Positions 34,740 to 44,776 of a stretch of DNA of 64,000 bases are shown piece by piece. The stretch covers positions 1-64,000 of the forward strand of contig NZ_JACJPI010000061.1 in the NCBI RefSeq assembly GCF_014695975.1. Reading direction: 5' to 3'. Numbering within the stretch: position 1 is the first letter of the stretch; each line of letters starts with the position of its first letter. Made by a program: the position numbers and the translations under genes. The notes under the pieces were generated by a model. It ran no database searches and was not told where the DNA came from. It saw only the letters and a list, made by a program, of their open reading frames with translations. Origin of the DNA: Leptolyngbya sp. FACHB-321. GTDB taxonomy: Bacteria > Cyanobacteriota > Cyanobacteriia > Leptolyngbyales > Leptolyngbyaceae.

Positions 34740-35684
34740 ATGAAACGAAGACTTTTGCTGACGATCGCATTGATTGCATTGTGCCTGACGACCTTTATCC
34801 TGGCTGTTAACGATCGCCGCCAGTTGGCAACGGCTCAAGATGGTACGCCTACATCCACGTTGGCTCCAGCAGCATTGCGATCGGGGTACGCCTCCACTGC
34901 TTGCCTCATACAGCCGACAAAAGGAACGGCACGCGCACGGAGACAAGAAATGTTGCAGCGTCGGGCGCAACTGCTTGCCAGTGGCTCTTTCCCTCTGTCA
35001 CGCTTTCGGCAAGAGTCTAACAGCGCATCTTTGGTGAACGATAAAGCAATGCCAGGAAGTGATCCAGTTTCTAACGGCTATGCGCCCCGCGAGGAAATTG
35101 CCTTTGTTGATCCGACAAACTATGGCGATCGCTATCTCGCTGATGTCAATGGTAAGCCTGCCACTCTGGAGCCGATCGTTGTTCTACACGAAACCGTTGG
35201 CACTGCTAGCAGTGCCCTCAACCTTTTTCGGGCGTTCCATCCGAATGATAATGATCAGGTCAGCTATCACGCTTTAATTAAGCTGGATGGCACGGTTGTT
35301 TATCTGGTGCCACCCGACAAACGGGCGTATGGCGCAGGTAATTCTGTTTTTATGGGTACGTCTGGGGCTGAAACGGTAAGAACCAATGCCAAGTTTCCCG
35401 GATCGGTCAATAATTTTGCTTACCATATCTCTCTCGAAACGCCCTATGACGGCAGCAATAACGGTTATTCGCACAGTGGTTATACGCTAGCCCAGTATCA
35501 AGCTCTTAGCTGGTTGGTTGCCAAAACAGGGGTTGCTGACGAGAGAATTACAACGCATAAAGCAGTCGATCGCTCACGATCACGCATCGATCCCCGCAGC
35601 TTTAGCGATACCACCTTTTTCTCATTGCTGAACGCACAGCCTCGCAGGGCTGAAATTGCGATTCGTTGTACTCCTCCTGTATAG
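34740..35684 (+). CDS. Secreted N-acetylmuramoyl-L-alanine amidase (Amidase_2/AmpD fold)
   Basis: This 314-aa protein has an N-terminal signal peptide or anchor (basic MKRR, hydrophobic core to about residue 22). The amidase domain runs from about 140 to 290. The first Zn-ligand His is in IVVLHETVG, with SYHALIKLDGTVVYLV, the central AYHISLETP, and TTHKAVDRSRSRIDPRSF carrying the distal His and Asp. It would cut between MurNAc and L-Ala in peptidoglycan during wall turnover. It begins 67 bp after the NB-ARC/WD40 gene on the same strand, and may or may not share its promoter. Confidence 0.9.
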   Translation: MKRRLLLTIALIALCLTTFILAVNDRRQLATAQDGTPTSTLAPAALRSGYASTACLIQPTKGTARARRQEMLQRRAQLLASGSFPLSRFRQESNSASLVNDKAMPGSDPVSNGYAPREEIAFVDPTNYGDRYLADVNGKPATLEPIVVLHETVGTASSALNLFRAFHPNDNDQVSYHALIKLDGTVVYLVPPDKRAYGAGNSVFMGTSGAETVRTNAKFPGSVNNFAYHISLETPYDGSNNGYSHSGYTLAQYQALSWLVAKTGVADERITTHKAVDRSRSRIDPRSFSDTTFFSLLNAQPRRAEIAIRCTPPV

Positions 35685-35685
35685 C

Positions 35686-35728
35686 GCCTTTAGCCCTTAG
35701 CCTTTAGCCCTTAGCCTTCTGCCTTCTA
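35686..35728. repeat. Degenerate heptad repeat CCTTTAGCCCTTAGCC
   Basis: Units of TAGCCCT/TAGCCTT are repeated about five times directly after the amidase stop codon and before the TpsB remnant. The class matches the other short intergenic repeats of the window. Confidence 0.65.
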
Positions 35729-35730
35729 AA

Positions 35731-36036
35731 ACTAGTAGCTCAGGCTGAAATTAAACCCGTCATCCTAAGCATAGGCGTGAGCTGCAAATCTAGTTGAGCG
35801 ATGAGCAGATTGCTATCGTCGAGTCGCTGCACCTGTTGCATCTGCACCAGCCAGCTTAAAAAGCGCCTAGCCGAAATCAAAGCATCTTCAGTCACGCTGA
35901 GAATGTCTACAGCAAAAGGATGAAGGATAAGGGATGAATAGAAGCCTTTGCTCAAAGGAAGCTTCAAGGTTTACGTCTGTCCGACGTTCTCTTCGACTGC
36001 TATAGCCCCAAACTAAATTGCGATCGTCATTGGAGT
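35731..36036 (-). pseudogene. Decayed duplicate of the TpsB (ShlB/FhaC) gene 3' part
   Basis: Three segments align in order with the intact gene at 38152-39972. 35731-35771 matches the last codons (about 38157-38198). 35773-35905 matches about 38533-38660 (encoding SWLVQMQQVQRL and NSNLLIAQLDLQLTP). 36005-36036 matches about 38668-38700. Relative to the intact gene about 330 bp are deleted between the first two, and about 99 bp (35906-36004), containing GGATGAA-type repeats, are inserted between the last two. Frame and barrel are destroyed. The copy lies just upstream of the chemoreceptor gene. Confidence 0.85.
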
Positions 36037-36160
36037 TTTTGGTTCTGTTGATTTTGACACAATCACACAGATTGCTGCCTTATTTCAAAGTGTAAGTATT
36101 TGTTGGTTCTTGATAGGGGGTGGGCAACTTAGTTCTATAGAACACCTGCACAACTAAAAA

Positions 36161-38128
36161 ATGTTTGTTCCTCAACCACTATTCAAGGAAGAATTGCAGA
36201 ATCAGAAACTACAAAACACTGTTAAAACGAAAAGCTCACTTGCTCGTCGCACACTTATTCAAATTGCGACCTGTGTTACGACTGTCATTGTAGGTTCTAC
36301 AGCCGTTAGCTACTTTCAAAGTGTTTCTACTCTTAAATCTCAAACTTTAGAGCAACTTAAAGCCCATGTGATCGAGCGAGGCCAACGAGAACAAAGCATT
36401 TTCTTAATGGCAGAAGATAACCACACTATCTTTAAGGACGAGTGGCTGCGACGGCTGCAAAGTGTCGATCGCTCGAATTTAAACGCCCGTTTTGATCAAT
36501 TATTTATGCGGTTTCCTGATGATGTCACCCGCAATCGACCAAACCTTTTTGATGGCAAACGGCAAGCTGGGGTCTTTATTGACAAGTCAGTTTTAATCAA
36601 TGATGATATTCGCCGCCGTGTCGTTACTTCCTACGATTTAATTAATGCTTACGGTCCTCCCTGGCACAACCGCTTTCCAGACCTTTATTTAAACATGCCG
36701 GAGAACATTGCTGTTATCTACTGGCCTGACTATCCAACTTGGGCACAGGATGCCCCGGCTGGGTTTGACTTATCAAAAGAGGAATATGTATGGGTAGGCG
36801 ATGAGAAAAATAATCCAGATAGAAAAACAGTTTGGTCAGGCGCACAACTTGATGGCGTTGCTAAAATCTGGATTCTTTCTTGCGTGACTCCAATCTATAT
36901 CAACGACAAAATTATCGGCACGCTTGGGCAAGATGTGTTGCTAAGTGATTTGTTTAAGCGAACGATCGAGAAGCATGTTGAGGGAGGGTATAACTTGATC
37001 TTTCGCAAAGATGGTCGTTTGATTGCTCATCCAAAATTAATGAAGGAGATTCAGGAACGAAAGGGGGCTTTTAACATTTCGGAATCAGGCGATGCTCAGC
37101 TAAAACGTATCTTTGAATCAGTCAAAAATAAAGCGGCTGATCAAGTAATTATCGACAATCCACAAGAGAGTGACTATCTAGCTGTCACGACACTACAGGG
37201 TCCTGAGTGGTATTTTGTTACCGTTTTACCAAAGTCACTTTTAGCCGAAGAAGCACTCGCACTTGCTCGCTTTACCTTGCTTTTGGGCATTGGTTCTCTC
37301 TTAGTTGTTGTAGCGATCGTCTTTTGGGTTCTACGGCGGCGCATTTCAGATCCCTTAAAAGAAATCACGGCTGCAACCAATCGCGTTGCAACGGGAGATT
37401 TTCAGATCATGCTTGATGGCAGTAGCCAAGATGAGCTAGGGCAGTTGGCTCAAGCCTTTAACACGATGGCACAAGAGGTAGCCGCAAGAACCACAGAATT
37501 GCAGAGGACTTTAGAGCGACAGTCTATTTCAGTTAATCAAACGACTGCCACGATGGATGAGTTAGATGCCTCTGCTCGTCAAGCCGTTGCCCAAGCCGAA
37601 GCGTCTGCCACAGGAGCACGACAGGTTCTCATGTTGATTGACGGGGATGAGCAAGAACAGAATTCCAGAAATGCGTCTAGCCTCAAAGCGAAGGTCGAAC
37701 AAATTAGTAAGCAAATTTTGCATTTTGAAGAACAAACAACTCAGATTAATACGATTTCAAACCTGGTCAGCGACTTAGCAACTCAGACCAATATGTTGGC
37801 GCTTAATGCTGCTGTAGAAGCGGTGCGGGCAGGTGAAAACGGTAAAGGTTTTGCGGTTGTTGCTGCTGAGATTCGGAAACTAGCCGATAGAAGCCACAAA
37901 GCAGCCGAGCAAATTAGTGAACTGGTCTTAGGTATTCAAAAAGCAACAAAGGCAACCGTGACTGTATCGGCTCAAGGTCACAAAACAGTTGAAGAGATTG
38001 TCGTCGCTGTACAAACGATTACCATCAATAGCCAACAAATTTCTTTTACGGCTAGGCAGCAGGCGATCGCAATTCAGCAAGTTGTCAGTGCGATGAATGC
38101 TCTGAAGCAAGCTACCAGTGAACAATAG
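36161..38128 (+). CDS. Methyl-accepting chemotaxis-like receptor (Cache-HAMP-MCP)
   Basis: This 655-aa inner-membrane receptor has TM1 at about 28-48, a large periplasmic sensor (about 50-365) of the double-Cache type with [20 protein letters not shown] and [22 protein letters not shown], and TM2 at about 368-390 ([19 protein letters not shown]). HAMP follows (to about 445), then a cytoplasmic coiled coil with the conserved hairpin tip [20 protein letters not shown]. No C-terminal CheR-docking pentapeptide is present. No che genes adjoin. The ligand is unknown; Cache domains usually bind small organic molecules. Lower GC and different codon use at the 5' end hint at a distinct history, but this was not measured. 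Confidence 0.93.
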   Translation: MFVPQPLFKEELQNQKLQNTVKTKSSLARRTLIQIATCVTTVIVGSTAVSYFQSVSTLKSQTLEQLKAHVIERGQREQSIFLMAEDNHTIFKDEWLRRLQSVDRSNLNARFDQLFMRFPDDVTRNRPNLFDGKRQAGVFIDKSVLINDDIRRRVVTSYDLINAYGPPWHNRFPDLYLNMPENIAVIYWPDYPTWAQDAPAGFDLSKEEYVWVGDEKNNPDRKTVWSGAQLDGVAKIWILSCVTPIYINDKIIGTLGQDVLLSDLFKRTIEKHVEGGYNLIFRKDGRLIAHPKLMKEIQERKGAFNISESGDAQLKRIFESVKNKAADQVIIDNPQESDYLAVTTLQGPEWYFVTVLPKSLLAEEALALARFTLLLGIGSLLVVVAIVFWVLRRRISDPLKEITAATNRVATGDFQIMLDGSSQDELGQLAQAFNTMAQEVAARTTELQRTLERQSISVNQTTATMDELDASARQAVAQAEASATGARQVLMLIDGDEQEQNSRNASSLKAKVEQISKQILHFEEQTTQINTISNLVSDLATQTNMLALNAAVEAVRAGENGKGFAVVAAEIRKLADRSHKAAEQISELVLGIQKATKATVTVSAQGHKTVEEIVVAVQTITINSQQISFTARQQAIAIQQVVSAMNALKQATSEQ

Positions 38129-38151
38129 AATCAAGTCTCTCGGCTCAATGC

Positions 38152-39972
38152 CTAGAACTCGTAGCTAAGGCTGAAAGTAAACCCTTCATCCTGAGCATCG
38201 TTGCCGCGATCGCTGATATCTACAAACGGGATGGCATAGTTAAGCCGAAGATTCAAACGGGGTATTGGTTGCCAGAGTAGCCCCAGACCGATCGCTGCTA
38301 AAAACGTTTGCGACGGTAGTGGGTTTGGGTTGCCTGCACGATTCCAGACGGCACCCATGTCAAAAAACGGTGCAAGCTGAATGGTCGGCAAACCTGCTTC
38401 GTCACGCAGCACGGTAATCCGGTCTTCGATCGAAAAACGAAAGCCATTGTCACCCGAACGGACATTTTGGCGATAGCCGCGTAGCGATTGCCCACCACCG
38501 ATGACAAACTGTTGTGATGGCAGCAGGCTATTAGGCGTAAGCTGCAAATCCAGTTGAGCAATGAGCAAATTGCTATTGCCAAGCCGCTGTACCCGTTGCA
38601 TCTGCGCCAGCCAGCTTAAAAAGCGCCCATCCGGAGTCGGAGCTTCGTTTTCGGTCGCGTTGAGAATGCCCAGTCCCAAACTGAACTGCGATCGCAATGC
38701 CCAAGCACCCTGTGGATCACGCTTAACATAATCTTGCCCAAACTTGAGGACGCGCGTTTTGCTATTGCCCTCTGCATCCGGACCCACCCCAAACGGGAAG
38801 CCCAAATCATTAAACAAAAACGTCTGCCCGTCCTGAAGCGCAAACCCTAACGAGAGCGCCAACTCTTCGCGTGGCGTACGGAGTAGCGGTTGACGGTAGC
38901 TCAATTCATACAGCGATGTCTCACCGCGAATATCTAGCGCTCGAAAGGCAGGATCAACAATGCGGTTTTTGCTGGGCGCGACGCGTAGCTGCACCGTGCC
39001 ATTCATGGCATTGACGGGCACGCTGTAGTTGAAATCAAAGGCATCTGATCCGCCGCGAGTGGTGCCAAAGTACGAGGCAGATAGCTGGTCACCAATACCT
39101 GTCAAATTGCGATAGCTGATGGCTCCACCCAGACGCACCGCACCGACACTAGGTGGTGAGTAATTGTCGGTTTGCAACAGTCCGTCGATCGCCTTTGCCT
39201 CTGTCACCTGCACAATCAGGATGCTCTGCCCCAACTGAGTGCCCGCTCGCAGACTAGCCTCCACATTGGTAAACAAGGGATCGGCTTTTAGTAAACGAAG
39301 CTGGTCTTCCAACTTGTCGCGGCTAAGAGGCGGGGTTGTGCCAAGCTGAATCCGGTTCCGCACATAGGACTGGCTTAACCGCTGTGTTCCTTCAATCTCA
39401 ATGCGTTCGAGCGACCCTTCTACTACTTGAATCTGCACAACGCCATCTGTGATGGTCTGGTCAGTCAGAATTGCCCGTGACGTAATGTAACCACGATCGA
39501 GGTAAAGCTGGGTAATAGCATCAGCTACCTGTCTGAGTTGCTCCAGGGTAACGGTTTGCCCTTCCAGCGGTTGCGTAAGCGGGTTAAGTTCCGTTGCACC
39601 AAGAATTGTGCTGCCAATGACCTTAATGCTAGTGACAGTGATAGTTGGCGCTTGTGGGTTAGGGGATGGTTCTGGCGATGGAGTCGGTGTAGGCGTAGGC
39701 GGCAAAACAGGCTGGCTTGGCTCTGGTGCTGTTGGCGTGGGCGCGGGTTGAATCAGGCGATCGCGGTTTGGATCTGGCGCAAGCTGGCTTGGGTCAGGAA
39801 GTTGTGGCAGCGGAACCTGACTTGGGCTAGGTACCTGTGCCACTAGTGTTTCAGGGTTTACTACTCCCCCGGGAATACCCTCTGGCGTGACAGCCAGCGC
39901 CTGTGGCAGAAAACAGAAAAGACTACCGGCGATCGCCACTCCACACTCAGAACCGAAAAGCCATCGTTGCAT
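38152..39972 (-). CDS. Two-partner secretion outer-membrane transporter (TpsB; ShlB/FhaC/HecB family)
   Basis: This 606-aa outer-membrane protein has a signal peptide (about 1-28, hydrophobic IAGSLFCFLPQALA) and a Pro/Thr-rich periplasmic linker (about 45-105, many PTPTPS units). Two POTRA domains follow (about 110-265; the first contains LTQPLEGQTVTLEQLRQVAD and YLDRGYITSRAI). A 16-strand barrel runs to an aromatic C-terminal residue (LSYEF), as required for BAM recognition. VIGGGQSLRGYRQN is the conserved VRGY/F-like motif of the L6 loop. TpsB proteins export a large TpsA exoprotein; none is next to it. A decayed copy lies at 35.7-36.0 kb. Confidence 0.93.
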   Translation of the reverse strand: MQRWLFGSECGVAIAGSLFCFLPQALAVTPEGIPGGVVNPETLVAQVPSPSQVPLPQLPDPSQLAPDPNRDRLIQPAPTPTAPEPSQPVLPPTPTPTPSPEPSPNPQAPTITVTSIKVIGSTILGATELNPLTQPLEGQTVTLEQLRQVADAITQLYLDRGYITSRAILTDQTITDGVVQIQVVEGSLERIEIEGTQRLSQSYVRNRIQLGTTPPLSRDKLEDQLRLLKADPLFTNVEASLRAGTQLGQSILIVQVTEAKAIDGLLQTDNYSPPSVGAVRLGGAISYRNLTGIGDQLSASYFGTTRGGSDAFDFNYSVPVNAMNGTVQLRVAPSKNRIVDPAFRALDIRGETSLYELSYRQPLLRTPREELALSLGFALQDGQTFLFNDLGFPFGVGPDAEGNSKTRVLKFGQDYVKRDPQGAWALRSQFSLGLGILNATENEAPTPDGRFLSWLAQMQRVQRLGNSNLLIAQLDLQLTPNSLLPSQQFVIGGGQSLRGYRQNVRSGDNGFRFSIEDRITVLRDEAGLPTIQLAPFFDMGAVWNRAGNPNPLPSQTFLAAIGLGLLWQPIPRLNLRLNYAIPFVDISDRGNDAQDEGFTFSLSYEF

Positions 39973-40190
39973 AGGTCACTCGTCTTTGAAAAAGCAGGAT
40001 TTTAATGTCTAGAGAGAAACTCTTAACCGCACAAACGTAACCGATTCATCGAGCAATGATGCAAACTGACCGAAAATAATTGACAGACATCATTTGTTTT
40101 TGCTGCCCCATTTTACGAGGTTGGGCGCACAAGACAGGCTAAATTGGTACGACAAGCTTAATGTGACTGTATAGGAAAGGATGGTGAAGT

Positions 40191-40931
40191 ATGCGTTCGG
40201 TTAATCGTTCTGCGATCGCGGCTCCCTGGGTAGGCGTACTACTAGGGCTAATGGTTTGCGGTCTGCCAGTAGTAGCAATGGCAGCAGAATTTCAGCCACC
40301 TCAACGCGGCGTACCAGGGCGACGAGAAGGTGGTGGCACCCGTAACCCGTTTGCCTGCATTCAGGGTAGCCCGTCACAACTGATTGCCCTGCAGCCAGCG
40401 ACTAACCTGGGGCTGACAACCGCCGCATACCCCCGCTTTTTCTGGTTTATGCCCAAAAGCAAGGCAAAACTTGCTGAGTTTACCCTGTTTGAGGTGGATG
40501 AACGGGGTGAAGACCGCACGTCGCTCTACAAAACCACTTTCAGCATTGATGGTACGGCTGGAGTTGCCAGCCTGTCGCTGCCCAGCAATGCGACGCTCCC
40601 CCCGCTCGTTGTCGGTAAGGATTATCGTTGGTCTGTAAGCCTGGTATGTAGCGCCTCCGATCGCTCTAAGGATATCACTGTAGACGGTTGGGTACAGCGA
40701 GTTGCAGTCAAAGCTGATTTGGCGAAGCAACTGGCAACCGCAAAACCCAGCGATCGCGTCCGCCTTTATGCCAGCAATGGCATCTGGTTTGACACAGTGA
40801 CAACGTTGGCAGACCAGCGCTGCACTAACCCCAAAGATGCTGCACTAACCAAGAGTTGGACAGCGTTATTGCAATCAGTACAGCTAGGGACGATCGCCGA
40901 TCAACCCTTGCTTCAACAGTGCCAGAAGTAG
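40191..40931 (+). CDS. DUF928 family secreted protein
   Basis: This 246-aa protein has a cleavable signal peptide (about 1-32, ending AMAA). The mature part shows the DUF928 pattern: RGVPGRREGGGTRNPF, LGLTTAAYPRFFWFMP, LFEVDERGEDRTSLYKT and LVVGKDYRWSVSLVC. The two Cys of that region (CIQG and LVC) may form a disulfide. DUF928 genes often lie near TpsB or CHAT/CHASE2 genes in cyanobacteria; here it is divergent from the TpsB gene with 218 bp between, so a link to the cell surface is plausible. The function is unknown. AGGA precedes the ATG. Confidence 0.87.
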   Translation: MRSVNRSAIAAPWVGVLLGLMVCGLPVVAMAAEFQPPQRGVPGRREGGGTRNPFACIQGSPSQLIALQPATNLGLTTAAYPRFFWFMPKSKAKLAEFTLFEVDERGEDRTSLYKTTFSIDGTAGVASLSLPSNATLPPLVVGKDYRWSVSLVCSASDRSKDITVDGWVQRVAVKADLAKQLATAKPSDRVRLYASNGIWFDTVTTLADQRCTNPKDAALTKSWTALLQSVQLGTIADQPLLQQCQK

Positions 40932-41000
40932 AAGCTTTGCCTTTTGAGTTAATGCTGCTCTTCACGTTCCAGCCCCGATCTTTCACCGGCTTACCTTCCC

Positions 41001-42614
41001 ATGCTTTCCCCCCAGTTGCCGCCTGCACGTAAACCGTTGAAGCGCCGTCAGAATTTATGGTTCGAGCGGATGATGGCGATCGTCGCACTAGCAAATCTGG
41101 GGCTGGTATTCTTTGACCTCACCTATATTCCACTCCGCAACTTTTGGCTGCTAGGAAAAATTAAGCTACCGCTATTGCCGACGCTTACCTTACCGTTGCC
41201 GCCTGCGCCAGACATCTGCAAACCTCTGGGCGAAAAACCCGATCGAGCAACGCTCATTACAGCTTGCTACGATCGCACCAAAGGCATTGAGGCATACCGC
41301 GACACGCAGGCATATCTCGATACCGTCAACCAATTGAAACAGCAACTTCAGCAAAACGGGTTGCAGTCTGCTGCGGTTACCCAAACGTTGAGAAGCCTAC
41401 GAGAGCAGAGCACGCTCATGGTTTCCGAAAACTGGTTTACTGTTGCCGAAAAAAGCGGCACTCTGGAGAAGGTAAAAGACCGTTTGCGCGATCATCTCTA
41501 CGTGGAAAATGCCTCAGTTGCTGCTCGTGTGGTTGGCAATAATCCAGCCCAAAGAGCTACGTTTGAGGAGGGCGTGCAGCGCAAGGCGAAGCGATCGACA
41601 CAAACTGCTTTCAACATCTTTTGGAGTCCAGAGTATCTAGCTCAAGCAGGCGCGCAGCAAGAACTTGACTGGTTTGATACTCACATTCGTCATTTGATTC
41701 AAACCAACTATTACCGTTCGATTGAAGAAAACGGTGAGTTTACAAATCAATTCTGGCTGCTGGATGCACCGTTCGTCATTCTGTTTGCGATCGAATTTCT
41801 TGCCCGTACCTGGTATATCAGCCGTCAGTTCAAAAGCGTCAGTTGGCGTGATGCTATCTTCTGGCGCTGGTACGATGTCTTGCTGTTCTTTCCGTTTGGC
41901 ATCTTGTTCTACTCTTGGGCATGGTTACGCATCATTCCTGTTGCTATTCGCCTCCATCAAGCGCGCCTCGTTGATTTAGAGCGGCTCAGAGAGCAAGCAA
42001 CGCAGGGCTTTGTGGGCGGTATTGCCGAAGAGTTAACCGAGGTTGTCGTGGTGCAGGTACTCAGTCAGGTGCAGCAAGCAATTCGTCAGGGCGAAATTGT
42101 GCGCTGGCTGCTACAGCCCAAACCCAATCAAATCACCGTCAATAATGTCGATGAAATTGCTGAACTCATTTCCCTTTTCATCAAGCTGACGGTCTATCAA
42201 GTGTTGCCCAAAGTGCAGCCCGATGTCGAGGCACTACTGCGACATAACATTGAAGCCGTACTTAACCAAGCTCCTGCCTATCAAACGCTTAAAACAGTGC
42301 CGGGATTGAGTGAAGTGCCGACTCAATTGATTGATCGCCTCATTACCGAAGTGGTGCAAGCAACTTATAGCACTCTAACAACAGCACTGGAAGACCCGAT
42401 CGGAGCCGAGTTAACTAAACGCCTGGTACAAAACTTTGGGCAAACATTGGGTGATGAAGTGCAACAACAACACGTCACCGATGAATTGAAAAGCCTAGTC
42501 AATGATCTTCTCGAAGAATTGAAATTGAACTATGTGAAACGATCGGCAGAAGTCGATGTCGAAACCCTGCTTGAAGAAACCCGCCAACTCCATCAAAGCG
42601 CCAGAAAGCATTAA
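41001..42614 (+). CDS. Large cyanobacterial membrane protein with ion-channel-like helices
   Basis: This 537-aa protein is of no family I can name with certainty. It has one helix at about 24-46, a long extracytoplasmic stretch (about 60-245) beginning with a Pro/Leu-rich segment and CKPLGEKPDRATLITACYD, then three helices at about 248-330 (LLDAPFVILFAIEFLARTWY; DVLLFFPFGILFY; SWAWLRIIPVAIRL) that resemble S2-S4 of voltage-sensor domains. A cytoplasmic helical tail (about 340-537) is rich in VQVLSQVQQAIRQ-type amphipathic helices. It follows the DUF928 gene by 69 bp on the same strand. Confidence 0.7.
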   Translation: MLSPQLPPARKPLKRRQNLWFERMMAIVALANLGLVFFDLTYIPLRNFWLLGKIKLPLLPTLTLPLPPAPDICKPLGEKPDRATLITACYDRTKGIEAYRDTQAYLDTVNQLKQQLQQNGLQSAAVTQTLRSLREQSTLMVSENWFTVAEKSGTLEKVKDRLRDHLYVENASVAARVVGNNPAQRATFEEGVQRKAKRSTQTAFNIFWSPEYLAQAGAQQELDWFDTHIRHLIQTNYYRSIEENGEFTNQFWLLDAPFVILFAIEFLARTWYISRQFKSVSWRDAIFWRWYDVLLFFPFGILFYSWAWLRIIPVAIRLHQARLVDLERLREQATQGFVGGIAEELTEVVVVQVLSQVQQAIRQGEIVRWLLQPKPNQITVNNVDEIAELISLFIKLTVYQVLPKVQPDVEALLRHNIEAVLNQAPAYQTLKTVPGLSEVPTQLIDRLITEVVQATYSTLTTALEDPIGAELTKRLVQNFGQTLGDEVQQQHVTDELKSLVNDLLEELKLNYVKRSAEVDVETLLEETRQLHQSARKH

Positions 42615-42899
42615 TAAAAGAACAAATGCAACCCTGCGCTTTAAAGAGCCATTGATCGCTTCCCGACCTAGATTTTGTAGCTCTTCAAAGAAATCCGATC
42701 GCCAACAAAATCTGTCCACTGCGATCGCCCACTACCTGCCAATTCTAGTAGCTACAGTTTTTCAGTCAAGTTTTTAATACATGATTAGCTAACGTCTGCT
42801 TACAAATCCATGCCTTCTTGTCCACATCTCTTCTTAAATAAAACTATCTAGACCCCCGACAACCGAAGGAAATCTGAAATTCAAAAGAAATTGATCATT
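42615..42899. other. Intergenic region upstream of sugar permease pair
   Basis: The 285 bp contain HIP1-like sites but no gene and no hairpin strong enough to call. They presumably hold the promoter of the permease pair. Confidence 0.35.
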
Positions 42900-43808
42900 A
42901 TGAGTACAGTAGTCAACGATCGCTGGAAAAAGCAGAAGGTCAGTGAACACATCGCAGGCTATCTGTTTATGGCTCCCACGATTTTGATTGCGAGCGTTTT
43001 TTTGCTTCTACCGATCGGCTACGCCATTGCCTTAGCCTTTCAGAAAGTGCAGCTTTTGGGTGAGGTAAGCTATCGGTTTATTGGGCTGAAAAACTTTGCC
43101 CGCATGGCGCAAGATGAGCGCGTGTGGATTGCACTCAAAAACACGGCTGAATATGTGGTGATCGTGGTGCCGTTACAAACTGTGCTTGCTCTGGTGCTTG
43201 CCCTGATTCTCAATAGTCAAATTAAGGGGCGATCGTGGTTTCGAGTTGCGTTCTTTCTACCAACAGTGACATCCTCGGCTGTTCTAACGCTCATTTTTAT
43301 GTGGATCTATAATCGCAACGGCTTGCTCAACGGTATCTTGAGCTTTTTGCAGTTGCCAACGTATAACTGGTTAGGCGATCCAGCCGTTGCCTTAAAAGGC
43401 ATTATGATCATGAACATCTGGTCAACGGCACCATTATTTATGGTGATTTATTTGGCTGCACTACAGGATATTCCAGAGACACTGTATGAAGCCGCTATGT
43501 TGGATGGAGCGAACCGTTGGGAGAAACTTCTGCACATCACATTGCCATTTTTACAGCCTGTCACGTTTTTCGTGATTGTGATGGGTATTATTGGCACCTT
43601 TCAGCTTTTTGATCAGTCCTACATTTTTTCCGCTGGTTCTGGTGGTCCTAATAATTCAACTCTGACGATCGTCCTGCTCATGTATCAATACGCTTTCAAA
43701 AATCTAGAGATGGGTTATGCTCTAGCGCTAACCTTAGTACTGGCAGTAATCTTAATGCTTTCAACTATTATTCAGCAGGCTTTGTTTAAAGAAGAACGAT
43801 TGGACTAG
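42900..43808 (+). CDS. Sugar ABC transporter permease, MalF/UgpA type
   Basis: This 302-aa inner-membrane permease has six helices and the ATPase-contact loop EAAMLDGANRWEKLLHITLP (about 200-219). The ATG at 42900 (MSTVVNDRW) is preferred over a TTG 9 bp upstream. The MalG partner starts 8 bp downstream, so they form one operon. The substrate is likely an oligosaccharide, glycoside or glycerol derivative; this cannot be decided from the permease. Confidence 0.93.
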   Translation: MSTVVNDRWKKQKVSEHIAGYLFMAPTILIASVFLLLPIGYAIALAFQKVQLLGEVSYRFIGLKNFARMAQDERVWIALKNTAEYVVIVVPLQTVLALVLALILNSQIKGRSWFRVAFFLPTVTSSAVLTLIFMWIYNRNGLLNGILSFLQLPTYNWLGDPAVALKGIMIMNIWSTAPLFMVIYLAALQDIPETLYEAAMLDGANRWEKLLHITLPFLQPVTFFVIVMGIIGTFQLFDQSYIFSAGSGGPNNSTLTIVLLMYQYAFKNLEMGYALALTLVLAVILMLSTIIQQALFKEERLD

Positions 43809-43816
43809 GAGAACGG

Positions 43817-44644
43817 ATGAAAAGTAACCGTTGGTTAATCAGCCTCTTATATCTTGTCCTTATCACCTATACGCTAATCACATTACTTCCTTTTGCCTGG
43901 GCATTCGCTACCTCGTTTAAGTCGCTAGCAGAGATTTCAGCAGGCGGATTGAGTTTGCTGCCCAAGAACTTTACGCTAGCGAATTATCAAACCATTTTTG
44001 TACAAGAACCGCTTTTCGGGCGATGGCTCATGAATAGCGCGATCGTCGCTGTTTGCATTACCTTGCTCAACCTCTTGTTCAACTCAATGGCAGGCTATGC
44101 CCTAGCTAGGATTCAATTTCCAGGCAATCAAGTTTGGTTTTTTCTGATCCTTGCCATTCTTATGGTGCCAGGACAAGTGACACTCTTGCCCAAATTTTTA
44201 ATTCTAAAATCGTTTGGCTGGCTCAATACCTACCAGGGCTTGATTGTGCCATCAGCTGTCAACGCTACGTTTATTTTTATGATGCGCCAGTTTTTTCTTA
44301 ACTTTCCCAAAGAGTTAGAAGAAGCAGCGGCATTAGATGGACTGGGACGCTTTGGCACCTTTTTTCAAATTGTTCTACCGCTAGCAAAACCTGCTCTAGC
44401 CGCACAAACAATTTTTGTTTTTATGGGTTCCTGGAATGAATTTTTGATGCCGTTAGTGATTCTTTCTGATCCCGAAATGTTTACGCTGCCGCTTGGTTTA
44501 AATGCCTTCAAAGGGCAATACGTTAGTTATTGGAACTACATCATGGCTGCTTCTATGATTTTTACGCTACCTGCTCTAGCCGTTTATGCCTTTTTTAACC
44601 GCTACTTTATTCAAGGCGTGGCATTTACAGGTGGAAAAGGCTAG
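43817..44644 (+). CDS. Carbohydrate ABC transporter permease, MalG/UgpE type
   Basis: This 275-aa inner-membrane protein is the partner of the preceding MalF-type permease. Typical parts are PFAWAFATSFKSLAEI, the GYALARIQFPG segment, and the coupling loop EEAAALDGLGRFGTFFQIVLP (about 172-192), with the C-terminal NRYFIQGVAFTGGKG that ends most MalG/UgpE homologs. GGAGAACGG precedes the ATG. The ATPase and binding protein are not encoded nearby, so a shared ATPase elsewhere is expected. Confidence 0.94.
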   Translation: MKSNRWLISLLYLVLITYTLITLLPFAWAFATSFKSLAEISAGGLSLLPKNFTLANYQTIFVQEPLFGRWLMNSAIVAVCITLLNLLFNSMAGYALARIQFPGNQVWFFLILAILMVPGQVTLLPKFLILKSFGWLNTYQGLIVPSAVNATFIFMMRQFFLNFPKELEEAAALDGLGRFGTFFQIVLPLAKPALAAQTIFVFMGSWNEFLMPLVILSDPEMFTLPLGLNAFKGQYVSYWNYIMAASMIFTLPALAVYAFFNRYFIQGVAFTGGKG

Positions 44645-44776
44645 AGGATGAATGATAAGGGCTGAAGCTTTGAACTAATTTTGCTGCCTTTGCCCTTCTG
44701 CCTCACCATTACCCAATCTTTTGTCTATCCTATTGAATGGAGTTAGTTTGATCGCGTTGAAACGTCGCAGTGCGCT

